Source of the DNA: an uncultured beta proteobacterium | Lineage (GTDB): Bacteria; Pseudomonadota; Gammaproteobacteria; Burkholderiales; Burkholderiaceae | DNA: 63,559 nucleotides | NCBI GenBank assembly: GCA_903821995.1 | Contig: CAIJNI010000018.1 | Span: forward strand, 1-63,559 | Direction: 5' to 3' | In this document: positions 30,499 through 40,003 of the stretch, one piece after another | Layout of the letters: every line of letters begins with the position of its first letter | Numbering within the stretch: the stretch's first letter is position 1 | The notes under the pieces: generated by a model | What the model saw: only the letters and a program-made list of their open reading frames with translations | Told to the model about the DNA's origin: nothing | Databases searched by the model: none | Program-made: the position numbers and the translations under genes

Positions 30499-33093
30499 CT
30501 AGTGGACTTGCCGAGTAAAAACAAACTCATTATTTTTAACATCAACCGGAATAACATCCTTCGGACCAAATTTTCCTTCAAGAATTAATTTGGCAACTGG
30601 ATTTTCAATATGATGTTGTATCGCTCGTTTGAGTGGCCTCGCACCAAAAACCGGATCAAAACCAGCCTGAGCCAACTTCGCGATTGCCTCGTCACTGACT
30701 TCAAGCAACATATCCATCTTCATAATACGGTGACCTAAATGTTGTAACTGGATTTTTGCAATGGAAGCAATATTAGCTTGATCAAGTGCGTTAAACACCA
30801 CCACCTCATCAATACGATTTAAAAATTCAGGACGGAAATATTCTTTAACCTCATCCCAAACCGCGTCTTTAATCTCATCATGTGATTTACCAACCATGCC
30901 TTGAATCATTTGCGAACCTAAATTACTAGTCATAATAATGACCGTGTTTTTAAAATCAACTGTTCGACCCTGTCCATCAGTCATTCGACCGTCATCTAAC
31001 ACTTGTAATAAAACATTAAAGACATCAGGGTGCGCCTTTTCAATTTCATCTAACAAGATAACACTGTAAGGTTTTCGTCTAACTAGCTCAGTTAAATATC
31101 CACCCTCTTCATAACCAACGTATCCAGGAGGCGCGCCAATGAGTCGAGAAACACTATGCTTTTCCATAAACTCACTCATATCAATCCGAATCATGTGCTC
31201 ATCACTATCAAACAAGAATTCTGCTAACGATTTACACAATTCTGTTTTACCTACCCCAGTTGGACCAAGAAAAATAAATGAGCCATAAGGACGACCTTCG
31301 TCTGATAATCCTGCACGCGATCTTCGAATCGCATCAGAAACAATGGTTATCGCTTCCTCCTGACCGACAACCCTTTGACGCAAGCGATCCTCCATATGCA
31401 AGAGCTTTTCACGCTCTCCTTGCAACATTTTGGCAACCGGAATTCCAGTTGCTTTAGAAACCACCTCAGCAATTTCTTCAACACCCACTTGGGTACGCAG
31501 TAATTTATTTTTTACAGGTTCAGCATGATTGCTCTCAGCAACAGCTGCTTTCTTAAGCTTACCTTCTAGTTCAGGCAATTTACCGTATTGCAGCTCAGCA
31601 ACTTTATCCAACTTTCCCTCGCGCTGTAACTTGACAATCTGAGCACGAATTCTGTCAATCTCTTCTTTTATAGTTGCCGTTCCTTGAGCAGCACCTTTTT
31701 CCGCTTTCCAAATTTCTTCAAGGTCAGCATATTCTTTTCCTAATTTCTGAATCTCTTCTTCGATTAATTCAAAACGTTTTTTTGATGCATCATCATTTTC
31801 TTTTTTTACAGCTTCACGCTCAATTTTTAATTGAATAATGCGCCGCTCTAACTTATCCATGACCTCTGGTTCTGAATCAATTTCCATTTTGATGAGCGAA
31901 CCTGCTTCATCAATTAAATCAATAGCCTTATCGGGCAAAAAGCGATCTGTGATGTAGCGATGCGATAACTCAGCAGCTGCAACGATGGCAGGATCTGTTA
32001 TTTCAACCCCGTGGTGAACTTCATATCGCTCTTTTAAGCCTCGCAAAATGGCTATCGTATCTTCTACCGTTGGCTCTTCAATAATAATCTTTTGAAAACG
32101 CCTCTCTAATGCAGCATCTTTTTCTACATATTTACGGTATTCATCAAGAGTGGTCGCTCCAATACAATGTAACTCACCCCTAGCAAGGGCTGGCTTAAGC
32201 ATATTTCCTGCATCCATCGAGCCTTCAGTTTTTCCTGCGCCAACCATCGTATGAATTTCGTCAATAAATACAATCGTTTGCCCCTGGTCTTTTGCCACAT
32301 CTGACAATACCGCCTTTAAGCGTTCCTCAAATTCTCCACGGAATTTTGCACCCGCCAAGAGCAATGCCATATCTAAGACTAAAACTCGTTTATTTCTCAA
32401 AGACTCTGGCACTTCTCCATTAACAATTCTTTGCGCCAAACCTTCTACAATTGCGGTTTTACCTACACCTGGCTCACCAATTAAAACTGGATTATTTTTT
32501 GTACGCCTTTGTAATATTTGAATCGCTCTACGTATTTCGTCGTCCCGACCAATGACGGGATCTAATTTCCCTAAACGTGCTCGTTCCGTTAAATCAATGG
32601 TGAATTTTTTTAAAGCTTCTCTTTGCCCATCGGCATCTTGAGAATCCGCTTTATTTCCACCACGGATAATCTCTAATGCAGCTTCTAAAGCTGAGCGCTT
32701 TAGACCAGCTCCCTTCGCGGCTTTGCCTAAATCCGCCTTATCGTCAGCTAAAACCAACCAAATAAGTTCTGAGGTGATGAATTCATCACCTTTTTTATTG
32801 GCTTCTTTTTCTGTTAAATTTAACCAAGCTGCAAGAGCTCTACCCACCTGAACTTCACCACTACTACCTTCCACCTGTGGGATTCTTTTTGCTAACTTTT
32901 CAATTTCGGTTTCTAAAACAGCAGTGTTTACACCTGCTCGGGTTAATAAACTTTTTGAATTGCCGCTTTTATCTGAAAGTAACGCAAGTAGAGCATGCTC
33001 TGGCTCAATAAACTGATTATCAGCTGACACAGCCAAGCTCTGCGCCTGAGCAAGAGCCTCTTGAAATTTGGTTGTAAGTTTATCAATTCTCAT
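30499..33093 (-). CDS. clpB: ATP-dependent disaggregase ClpB
   Basis: 864 aa Hsp100 hexamer that pulls apart protein aggregates with DnaK. Order seen: N domain (1-150), first AAA+ module with Walker A GEPGVGKT and [13 protein letters not shown], the coiled-coil middle domain (about 410-530, Lys/Glu-rich), then the second AAA+ module with [22 protein letters not shown] and [10 protein letters not shown]. Length is typical. A heat-shock-type promoter lies 42 bases upstream (33136-33163). Confidence 0.97.
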   Translation of the reverse strand: MRIDKLTTKFQEALAQAQSLAVSADNQFIEPEHALLALLSDKSGNSKSLLTRAGVNTAVLETEIEKLAKRIPQVEGSSGEVQVGRALAAWLNLTEKEANKKGDEFITSELIWLVLADDKADLGKAAKGAGLKRSALEAALEIIRGGNKADSQDADGQREALKKFTIDLTERARLGKLDPVIGRDDEIRRAIQILQRRTKNNPVLIGEPGVGKTAIVEGLAQRIVNGEVPESLRNKRVLVLDMALLLAGAKFRGEFEERLKAVLSDVAKDQGQTIVFIDEIHTMVGAGKTEGSMDAGNMLKPALARGELHCIGATTLDEYRKYVEKDAALERRFQKIIIEEPTVEDTIAILRGLKERYEVHHGVEITDPAIVAAAELSHRYITDRFLPDKAIDLIDEAGSLIKMEIDSEPEVMDKLERRIIQLKIEREAVKKENDDASKKRFELIEEEIQKLGKEYADLEEIWKAEKGAAQGTATIKEEIDRIRAQIVKLQREGKLDKVAELQYGKLPELEGKLKKAAVAESNHAEPVKNKLLRTQVGVEEIAEVVSKATGIPVAKMLQGEREKLLHMEDRLRQRVVGQEEAITIVSDAIRRSRAGLSDEGRPYGSFIFLGPTGVGKTELCKSLAEFLFDSDEHMIRIDMSEFMEKHSVSRLIGAPPGYVGYEEGGYLTELVRRKPYSVILLDEIEKAHPDVFNVLLQVLDDGRMTDGQGRTVDFKNTVIIMTSNLGSQMIQGMVGKSHDEIKDAVWDEVKEYFRPEFLNRIDEVVVFNALDQANIASIAKIQLQHLGHRIMKMDMLLEVSDEAIAKLAQAGFDPVFGARPLKRAIQHHIENPVAKLILEGKFGPKDVIPVDVKNNEFVFTRQVH

Positions 33094-33135
33094 ACTAAGC
33101 CTCTAAAAAGTAAGATTATTTAGTCTATATTTTAT

Positions 33136-33163
33136 AAATAGGGTTAGATTAGTTTTTTTCAAG
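33136..33163 (-). promoter_or_regulatory. Sigma-32 (RpoH) type heat-shock promoter of clpB
   Basis: On the minus strand CTTGAAA (-35, 33157-33163) is followed after 13 bases by CCCTATTT (-10, 33136-33143). The E. coli heat-shock consensus is CTTGAAA-N(13-14)-CCCCATnT. Position and match fit clpB, a classical member of that regulon. Confidence 0.7.
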
Positions 33164-33192
33164 TCTATGCGTACAATTAGAACGTACTAACT

Positions 33193-33465
33193 ATGCCCTT
33201 AAATACAACTATGCCATGGTTTCTTTATCTTTTGAAATGCTCAGATGGCACGTTTTATGCCGGCATTACCAATGACCTCGAAAAACGACTTTTGGCTCAC
33301 AACGAAGGTAAGGGGGCAAAATACACAAGGGGTAGAGCTCCACTAGAACTTTTAGCATCTAAAGCATGTGAGAGTCGGTCCAGCGCATTAAAAGAAGAGG
33401 CCGCAGTAAAAAAGCTACCCAGAAATCAGAAAATTAAGTTCTTCAATGCCAAAATAATTGATTGA
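33193..33465 (+). CDS. GIY-YIG endonuclease-like protein, YhbQ/UPF0213 type
   Basis: 90 aa, or 84 aa from the second ATG at 33211. The GIY-YIG core is clear: FLYLLKCSDGTFYAGITND supplies YLL and YAG in place of GIY and YIG, followed by the arginine helix LEKRLLAHNEGKGAKYTRGR and the Glu in KEEAAVKKLP. Small stand-alone family members act on DNA, possibly in repair or as a nickase; the role is not settled. It diverges from clpB. Neither start has a clear ribosome site. Confidence 0.85.
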   Translation: MPLNTTMPWFLYLLKCSDGTFYAGITNDLEKRLLAHNEGKGAKYTRGRAPLELLASKACESRSSALKEEAAVKKLPRNQKIKFFNAKIID

Positions 33466-33490
33466 GTTCAAATCTCATCAAAAATAGACT

Positions 33491-33506
33491 ATCTACTCTT
33501 GTAGAT
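33491..33506 (-). terminator. Weak hairpin after moaE
   Basis: ATCTAC and GTAGAT pair around a 4-base loop directly after the moaE stop. TATTTTTG follows 5 bases later on the minus strand. A plausible terminator for the thr-moa transcript, possibly serving the convergent GIY-YIG gene too. Confidence 0.45.
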
Positions 33507-33509
33507 CAG

Positions 33510-33968
33510 TCAGGACTTTAAGTCCCATTTTTTTAGTCTTTCGTCATCAATCACTCTAGCATCAACCCATTTAGCACCCTGAGCCGTCAATTCTTTTTTC
33601 CAAAATGGGGCCTCCGTTTTTAAATAGTCCATGATGAATTCACAGGCAGCAAATGCTTCACCCCGGTGTGCACTAGCAACAGCGACAAAGACAATTTGAT
33701 CTCCCGCATTTAATTCACCAACCCGATGAATAATGGTGGAATCGATAATGTTCCATCGTTCCTGAGCTTTTTTAACAATCTGCTCTATGGATTTTTCAGT
33801 CATACCAGGATAATGCTCTAAAGTCATTTGACTGACTTTGATGTCGTCATTAAGATCTCTAACCACACCTAAAAAATTAACAACCGCCCCAATGTGAGGT
33901 TTGCCCCTTCTCATAATTTCTAGTTCTGTGGATATATCAAAATCTTGAACTTGAATACTGATTTTCAT
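33510..33968 (-). CDS. moaE: Molybdopterin synthase large (catalytic) subunit MoaE
   Basis: 152 aa. With MoaD it converts cyclic pyranopterin monophosphate to molybdopterin. Family phrases seen: GAVVNFLGVVRDLND, LEHYPGMTEKSIEQI, HRVGELNAGDQIVFVAVAS, AHRGEAFAACEFIMDYLKTE and PFWKKE with the catalytic lysine. It lies 3 bases after moaD. Confidence 0.95.
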   Translation of the reverse strand: MKISIQVQDFDISTELEIMRRGKPHIGAVVNFLGVVRDLNDDIKVSQMTLEHYPGMTEKSIEQIVKKAQERWNIIDSTIIHRVGELNAGDQIVFVAVASAHRGEAFAACEFIMDYLKTEAPFWKKELTAQGAKWVDARVIDDERLKKWDLKS

Positions 33969-33971
33969 ATC

Positions 33972-34229
33972 CTACCCCCCCGTTACCGGAGGGAAAAAAG
34001 CAACTTCAGCATTGTTTTTGATTATTGAATTCCACTCAACCATTTCTTGATCCATCGCTACACGTATATTTTTGGATTCAATCAAGACCCTATGCCATCT
34101 TTCATTTCGCTGCCCTAACCAATCTTTGAGCTCTTGCATCGTCTGTATCTGTTCTGGCAGCTCAATATCTTCTATAGATTGACCAAGTGCCTCACGAAGG
34201 GAAGCGAATAATTTGAGCTGTATTTTCAT
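33972..34229 (-). CDS. moaD: Molybdopterin synthase sulfur-carrier subunit MoaD
   Basis: 85 aa ubiquitin-fold protein ending in the essential Gly-Gly (FFPPVTGG), which becomes the thiocarboxylate donor. The N-terminus IQLKLFASLREALGQ matches MoaD. It lies between moeA (9 bases upstream) and moaE. Confidence 0.93.
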   Translation of the reverse strand: MKIQLKLFASLREALGQSIEDIELPEQIQTMQELKDWLGQRNERWHRVLIESKNIRVAMDQEMVEWNSIIKNNAEVAFFPPVTGG

Positions 34230-34238
34230 GAGTCAAAT

Positions 34239-35495
34239 TTAATTCAATAATTGAGAAAAAGGTATAAATTTCACCAAATCCCCGCGATGAATGATCTGAT
34301 TGGCAGGGTTATCAATAATTCCATCACCCCATGATGCACTCGTCAACACACCTGAACTTTGATTTGGGAATAATTCAAGTTGTCCCTGTTCATTCATCCT
34401 AACTCTTAAAAATTCATTTCTTCGGTCTGGTTTTTCCCACTGAAAATTAGCAGGTATAAGATAACTCACCTCTTTTCTTAAAGTCCTTCCTTGAAGACAA
34501 GCAATAAAAGGTTTTACAAAAAGTAAGAACGTAATAAAACTTGAAACGGGATTGCCAGGTAATCCCATAAACCAAGCCTCACCTTTTTCAGCATTGGACG
34601 AGCGTCTAATTGCACCAAACGCTAATGGCTTTCCAGGTTTAATCGCAATTTGCCACATATCTAAACGTCCCTCAGCCATCACAGCAGGCTTAATGTGATC
34701 TTCTTCACCAACAGACACGCCACCTGAAGTTACAATCAGGTCATGATGCTGGGCAGCTTCACGTAATGTCGCTCGAGTAGCGTCTAAAGTATCCGGAACA
34801 ATCCCTAAATCAGTTGCAATACACCCCAAAGTCTTTATACATGCGAGTAAGGTATCTCTATTGGAGTTATAAATCCCGCCAGGTTTTAATGTCTCTCCCG
34901 GCAAAGTAAGCTCATCTCCCGTAAAAAAGGTGGCAACTCGCAACCTTCTTTTGACACTTAAGTGCGTCAAGCCAATCGAGGCAGCTAATCCTAACTCTTG
35001 CGGCCTTAAAAAGGTACCCGCTTTTAATACAATGCCATGCTCTGCAATGTCTTCACCCTTTGATCTGATCCACTCCCCCGCTTGAGGAAGTTGATTAATT
35101 TGGATCCTGTAATCAATGCCAGCCTCTGGAATCTCTCCTATGGCAACACATGATTCTTGCATGATCACAGCATTGACCCCCTCTGGAATACTAGCGCCCG
35201 TAAAAATTCTAACTGCTGTACCTGGTGCCAGTGTTTTTCCAACATAACCTGCTGGAATCCTTTGAGATACATTCAACTCAATTCCCACATCTTTTACATC
35301 TTTGACATTCACCCCATATCCATCCATTTGGGAGTTATCCATTGGAGGCACATTAACCTGACTAATCACATCTTGTGCAAGCACTCGCCCTAATGCATCC
35401 TGAACAAGAACAAGCTCCACTTCAGAGACAGCGCTTGCAACTGCCAGTAAAGCTTGCAATGCCTCCTGCGCAGTTTTCATGGGCTGCTTAGACAT
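34239..35495 (-). CDS. moeA: Molybdopterin molybdotransferase MoeA
   Basis: 418 aa enzyme that inserts molybdate into adenylylated molybdopterin. Signatures are VPPMDNSQMDGYGV near residue 50, VRIFTGASIPEG, VTSGGVSVGEEDHIKPA (MoCF-like domain) and FMGLPGNPVSSFITFLLF. The start overlaps the thrC stop by 8 bases, so it is coupled to the threonine genes upstream. Confidence 0.95.
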   Translation of the reverse strand: MSKQPMKTAQEALQALLAVASAVSEVELVLVQDALGRVLAQDVISQVNVPPMDNSQMDGYGVNVKDVKDVGIELNVSQRIPAGYVGKTLAPGTAVRIFTGASIPEGVNAVIMQESCVAIGEIPEAGIDYRIQINQLPQAGEWIRSKGEDIAEHGIVLKAGTFLRPQELGLAASIGLTHLSVKRRLRVATFFTGDELTLPGETLKPGGIYNSNRDTLLACIKTLGCIATDLGIVPDTLDATRATLREAAQHHDLIVTSGGVSVGEEDHIKPAVMAEGRLDMWQIAIKPGKPLAFGAIRRSSNAEKGEAWFMGLPGNPVSSFITFLLFVKPFIACLQGRTLRKEVSYLIPANFQWEKPDRRNEFLRVRMNEQGQLELFPNQSSGVLTSASWGDGIIDNPANQIIHRGDLVKFIPFSQLLN

Positions 35496-36939
35496 GATCG
35501 ATGATGAATTGTTTAATAGCCTCTGCGCTAGTAGGCACAGAAATCACGCGCTGAGGAAGATCTTCAATCCCGATAAATGCGTCGGGACGATCTGCTGGTT
35601 GACCTAGTGCTTGCTCAATCGTTTCACCAAATTTAATTGGTAGCGCTGTTTCTAAAACAAGCATTTTTTGATTTGGCACAAGGTGATCTCGAGCTACTTT
35701 AACCCCATCTGCCGTATGAGGATCAATCACAACTTGATATTTACGATAAATATCTAATATGGTTTCAAGTCTATTCTCATGAGTACTTCGCCCAGAGACA
35801 AAGCCATATTTTTCTTTACTTTGTTTTACAAAATCCTGCGCTTGATCCTGCGACAAACCAAACTCACCTTTGGTTTGGACTTGCTTAAATAAGTCTTTTA
35901 CCTTAGACCCATCCGTACCTACCAAATCATAGATAAAACGCTCAAAATTACTTGCCTTGGAAATATCCATCGAGGGACTTGTCGTGTGGTAAGTTTCTTT
36001 AGAAGATCGGGTACGATACATACCAGTTCTAAAAAACTCATCTAAGACATCATTCTCATTTGTAGCAACAATGAGCTGATCAATCGGCAGCCCCATCATT
36101 CTTGCAATATGCCCAGCACACACGTTTCCAAAGTTCCCAGAAGGAACACAATATGAAATCTTCTCAGTGCTATTGTGTGTGGCACGCAAATACCCCGCAA
36201 AATAATAGACCACTTGAGCTACCACTCTGGCCCAGTTAATCGAATTCACGGTTCCAATATGATATTTTTCTTTAAACGCAGCATCGTTACTCACCGCTTT
36301 CACGATATCCTGGGCATCATCAAAAACCCCATCTACTGCCAAATTAAATATATTGTCATCTTGAAGCGAATACATCTGAGCACATTGAAAGCGACTCATT
36401 TTTCCTTTTGGTGACAACATAAATACCTTGATACCGTTCTTATTTCTCATGGCGTATTCAGCAGCACTTCCAGTATCCCCAGATGTGGCTCCTAAAATAT
36501 TGAGTGATTGCTTTTCTCGCGCTAAAGTGTATTCAAACAAATTTCCTAAGAGTTGCATCGCCATATCTTTAAAAGCTAAGGTCGGACCATTAGATAAACT
36601 CAATAAGCCAATCTGTGAATTATTCTCAGATCCTAACCAATGAATTGGCGTAATGTCTGTGGCCACATCACCTAACCGACCATGGCAATAAGTCTGTTCG
36701 GTATATGTTTTTTTTGTAATCGACTTTAAGTCAGCATATGGTATGTCATCACAATAGAGCTTGAGTATTTCGTATGCTAATTCGTGATAGCTAAGGGTGC
36801 GCCAAATATCAAGAGTTTCCTTAGTGACCTGAGGATAACTTTCTGGCAAATATAACCCACCATCCCCAGCAAGACCTGCTAGCAATATCTGAGTAAAAGA
36901 GAGTTTAGGTTGATCACCACGTGTTGATAAATATTTCAT
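35488..36939 (-). CDS. thrC: Threonine synthase
   Basis: 483 aa PLP enzyme turning O-phospho-homoserine into threonine. The start MKYLSTRGDQPKLSFTQILL is the usual one, the PLP lysine is in PTLAFKDMAMQLL (about residue 123), and ILGATSGDTGSAAEYAM and CVPSGNFGNVCAGHIA are the phosphate-binding loops. It lies 33 bases after hom. Confidence 0.96.
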   Translation of the reverse strand: MKYLSTRGDQPKLSFTQILLAGLAGDGGLYLPESYPQVTKETLDIWRTLSYHELAYEILKLYCDDIPYADLKSITKKTYTEQTYCHGRLGDVATDITPIHWLGSENNSQIGLLSLSNGPTLAFKDMAMQLLGNLFEYTLAREKQSLNILGATSGDTGSAAEYAMRNKNGIKVFMLSPKGKMSRFQCAQMYSLQDDNIFNLAVDGVFDDAQDIVKAVSNDAAFKEKYHIGTVNSINWARVVAQVVYYFAGYLRATHNSTEKISYCVPSGNFGNVCAGHIARMMGLPIDQLIVATNENDVLDEFFRTGMYRTRSSKETYHTTSPSMDISKASNFERFIYDLVGTDGSKVKDLFKQVQTKGEFGLSQDQAQDFVKQSKEKYGFVSGRSTHENRLETILDIYRKYQVVIDPHTADGVKVARDHLVPNQKMLVLETALPIKFGETIEQALGQPADRPDAFIGIEDLPQRVISVPTSAEAIKQFIIDHV

Positions 36940-36972
36940 TGGACTTTGGGGTAACGTAATTCAAATAGCGCT

Positions 36973-38283
36973 CTAACTAAGTTCTTCTAAACGTATCTTA
37001 GTGACCGAACCTTGAACGGTTGCTAATGCTTCAATCTCTTTAATTGCACTCAGCATATGTTTTTCTTGCGTCTGATGCGTCAGAATAATTAGGTCAGTAT
37101 GATTTTGTCCTTCAAGCGCTTCTTTTTGTAAAAGGGCATCAATTGAGATATTTTTATCTGCAAGAATTCTTGTGATATCCGCAAGCACTCCTGCTACATC
37201 AACTACATGAAGACGCAAATAGTAACTCGTCGTGATATCTTCAATTGACATCACAATCGTATCTTTTACACGGTTTTCCTGAAAAGCTAAGTAAGGTACT
37301 CTTTGCTTGGGATCCACAGCTTGTAATCGCACCACATCAACTAAGTCAGCAATAACCGCCGATGCCGTAGGCTCAGCACCTGCACCTTTGCCATAATAAA
37401 GTGTTGTGCCAACAGCATCCGCATAAACTTGTACTGCATTCATCGCACCTTCAACACTGGCAATCAACCTCTTTGCAGGAATGAGCGTTGGATGAACACG
37501 CAACTCAACGCCATCTTTAGTTCGCTTTGTAATTCCCAATAACTTAATTCGGTACCCAAGTTGTTCCGCATAACGAATATCAACAGCTGCCAATTTCGTA
37601 ATTCCTTCAATGTGCGCTTTATCAAATTGCACTGGAATTCCAAAAGCAATAGCACTCATAATCGACGCTTTATGAGCCGCATCGATCCCTTCAATATCAA
37701 AAGTAGGGTCCGCTTCTGCATAACCTAGACGCTGAGCTTCTTTAAGGACATCAGCAAAATCTAATCCCTTTTCTCTCATTTCAGAAAGAATAAAATTAGT
37801 AGTCCCGTTAATAATCCCCGCAATCCATTCAATTCGGTTGGCAGTTAATCCCTCTCGAAGTGCCTTAATAATTGGAATCCCACCAGCAACTGCAGCTTCA
37901 AAGGCAACAATGACACCTTTTTCTCTAGCAGCGTTGAATATCTCATTGCCATGAACTGCTATCAAGGCCTTATTAGCAGTAACAACATGTTTGCCCGCAG
38001 CAATCGCCTCGAGCACCAAAGCTTTAGCAATACCATAACCACCAATAAGTTCAATCACAACCTCAATATCTGGGTTATTAATAATCTGCCTTGCGTCTGC
38101 AACGATCTTTACTTTATCTCCCGCAATTGCTTTTACTTTTTCAATATCAAGATCAGCAATCTGAGCAATATGAATCCCCCGCCCTGCACGACGCTGTATC
38201 TCTTCCTGATTTCTTTCTAAGACTGTAAAGACGCCACCACCCACGGTGCCCATTCCCATTAGCCCTACTTGTATTGGTTTCAT
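36973..38283 (-). CDS. hom: Homoserine dehydrogenase
   Basis: 436 aa from ATG 38283 (MKPIQVGLMGMGTVGGG); an ATG 12 bases earlier (38295) is possible. It reduces aspartate semialdehyde to homoserine for threonine and methionine. NAD(P)-binding is by GMGTVGGGVFTVL. The catalytic region has NKALIA, GGIPIIKALREGL, NGTTNFILSEM and LGYAEADPTFDIEGIDAAHK. A C-terminal ACT domain (about 355-430, LRLHVVDVAGVLADITRIL) suggests feedback control by threonine. Monofunctional, without an aspartokinase domain. Confidence 0.96.
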   Translation of the reverse strand: MKPIQVGLMGMGTVGGGVFTVLERNQEEIQRRAGRGIHIAQIADLDIEKVKAIAGDKVKIVADARQIINNPDIEVVIELIGGYGIAKALVLEAIAAGKHVVTANKALIAVHGNEIFNAAREKGVIVAFEAAVAGGIPIIKALREGLTANRIEWIAGIINGTTNFILSEMREKGLDFADVLKEAQRLGYAEADPTFDIEGIDAAHKASIMSAIAFGIPVQFDKAHIEGITKLAAVDIRYAEQLGYRIKLLGITKRTKDGVELRVHPTLIPAKRLIASVEGAMNAVQVYADAVGTTLYYGKGAGAEPTASAVIADLVDVVRLQAVDPKQRVPYLAFQENRVKDTIVMSIEDITTSYYLRLHVVDVAGVLADITRILADKNISIDALLQKEALEGQNHTDLIILTHQTQEKHMLSAIKEIEALATVQGSVTKIRLEELS

Positions 38284-38322
38284 GTTACTTACCATTCGTT
38301 ATTTGACAAAATTAGTGACTGC

Positions 38323-39564
38323 TTAAAGTTTAAGGGAGTCAGTTCCCATGCGCTCACGATATTTTTTTAAGAATCGTGCGATGCGACGAATTGCTTCTCG
38401 CAAAACATCTTCGTTAGGCAAAAACACCAATCGAAAATGGTCTGGCTTATTCCAGTTAAAACCAGATCCTTGAACCAGTAATACTTTTTCTTCTTTGAGT
38501 AATTCAGCAATAAAGTCTTGATCATTCGTAATCGGATAGATTTTGGGATCTAACTTAGGGAATAAATAAAGTGCCGATAACGGCTTAACGCAGCTCACCC
38601 CAGGAATCTGCGTAATCAACTCATAAGATAGGTCTCTTTGGCGCTTCAATCGACCATTTTCTCCAACTAAATCATTAATACTTTGATAGCCACCTAAAGC
38701 CGTTTGTATTGCCCACTGACCAGGAACATTGGCGCAAAGGCGCATTGAAGATAGCATATTGAGCCCCTCAATGTAATCTTTTGCAACCGTTTTATCCCCT
38801 GAAACAATCATCCAGCCCGCACGATATCCACATGCGCGATAGTTTTTTGATAATCCATTAAATGTAATCGTCAGAACGTCATTGGACAACGCAGCGATCG
38901 ACGTGTGCTTAGCTCCGTCATAAAGTGTTTTGTCGTAAATTTCATCTGCAAATAGGATTAACCCAAATTCACGCGCAATATCAATCATCGCTTGTAAAGT
39001 CTTTATAGAGTAGACCGCCCCCGTAGGATTATTTGGATTAATCAAAACCAGCGCTTTGGTTTTAGCAGTAATTTTGCTACGTATATCTTGAATACTTGGC
39101 TCCCAAGCATTTTCTTCATCGCAGATGTAATGAATTGGAGTGCCACTCGATAAGCTAACCGCAGCCGTCCAAAGAGGGTAATCTGGCATGGGGACCAAAA
39201 CCTCATCACCATCATTCAGCAATCCATTCATCGACATAACGATTAATTCGGAAACACCATTGCCGGTATAAATATCCTCTAAGCCAACACCTTGAATATT
39301 CTTCTCTTGGCAATACTGCATAATCGCCTTCCGAGCACCAAAGATTCCTTTTGAATCAGAGTATGGCGCGGCATTAGCAAGATTGCGAATCATGTCCTGC
39401 TGAATCTCTTCTGGCGGATCAAAGCCAAAAACCCCTACGTTACCAATGTTGAGCTTGATAATTTTTTGACCAGCTTCTTCCATTTGCTGCGCAAGTTCAA
39501 GAACTGGGCCACGAATGTCATAGCAGACATTATTGAGTTTGTTTGATTTTAAAAAGGTTTTCAC
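38323..39564 (-). CDS. alaA: Alanine-type class I aminotransferase (AlaA-like)
   Basis: 413 aa from a GTG at 39564, which gives KTFLKSNKLNNVCYDIRGPV, aligned with the start of E. coli AlaA; the longer TTG frame to 39624 overlaps the divergent promoter. This PLP enzyme makes alanine from pyruvate and glutamate. Phrases seen: LNIGNVGVFGFDPPEE, YTGNGVSELIVMSMN, INPNNPTGAVYS, FADEIYDKTLYDG and FNGLSKNYRACGYRAGWM with the PLP lysine. It is the first gene of alaA-hom-thrC-moeA-moaD-moaE. Confidence 0.9.
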   Translation of the reverse strand: MKTFLKSNKLNNVCYDIRGPVLELAQQMEEAGQKIIKLNIGNVGVFGFDPPEEIQQDMIRNLANAAPYSDSKGIFGARKAIMQYCQEKNIQGVGLEDIYTGNGVSELIVMSMNGLLNDGDEVLVPMPDYPLWTAAVSLSSGTPIHYICDEENAWEPSIQDIRSKITAKTKALVLINPNNPTGAVYSIKTLQAMIDIAREFGLILFADEIYDKTLYDGAKHTSIAALSNDVLTITFNGLSKNYRACGYRAGWMIVSGDKTVAKDYIEGLNMLSSMRLCANVPGQWAIQTALGGYQSINDLVGENGRLKRQRDLSYELITQIPGVSCVKPLSALYLFPKLDPKIYPITNDQDFIAELLKEEKVLLVQGSGFNWNKPDHFRLVFLPNEDVLREAIRRIARFLKKYRERMGTDSLKL

Positions 39565-39573
39565 AATATCTAA

Positions 39574-39603
39574 TTTATGTTTTACGCAGCAAATCGCTAT
39601 AAT
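39574..39603 (+). promoter_or_regulatory. Candidate promoter of the arn-side transcript
   Basis: TATAAT at 39598-39603 with TTTATG 18 bases upstream (39574-39579), 25 bases before the GTG of the Mth938-like gene. It overlaps the start of alaA on the other strand, so the divergent genes share this spacer. Confidence 0.4.
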
Positions 39604-39628
39604 TACTCTATTATGACAGAGCAAACCC

Positions 39629-40003
39629 GTGAAGCTTCAACCTGATCCCCAATCCGCCTTAAATACCGTAACCCGATATGAAGATGATCATATCGAGATC
39701 AATGCGGTGAAATTTAACCATTCCCTCTTGGTCATGCCCGAAGGTAAAATTGAAACTTGGGCTGTCTACTCATTTGAAGACCTCCTGGAATCTCATTTTT
39801 TACAAATTTCTGAAAAAAGACCTGAATTAGTGATCTTTGGAAGCGGCTCAAAAATACGTTTCCCAAACCCAACTCTTTTAAAGCCAATCTTACAATTAAG
39901 AATTGGTATTGAAACAATGGATACCCAAGCCGCCTGCAGAACATACAATATCTTGATGGGAGAAGGTAGAAAAGTTCTGGGTGCATTTCTCATCGGAAAT
40001 TAA
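39629..40003 (+). CDS. Mth938-domain protein of unknown function
   Basis: 124 aa from GTG 39629. The Mth938/NDUFAF3-like fold is indicated by LLVMPEGKIETWAVYSFEDL, ELVIFGSGSKIRFPN, and GIETMDTQAACRTYNILMGE with VLGAFLI at the end. Homologues lie beside varied genes and one eukaryotic relative helps assemble complex I; no bacterial activity is established. Its stop overlaps the arnT start as TAATG, so it heads the arn operon. Confidence 0.85.
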   Translation: MKLQPDPQSALNTVTRYEDDHIEINAVKFNHSLLVMPEGKIETWAVYSFEDLLESHFLQISEKRPELVIFGSGSKIRFPNPTLLKPILQLRIGIETMDTQAACRTYNILMGEGRKVLGAFLIGN

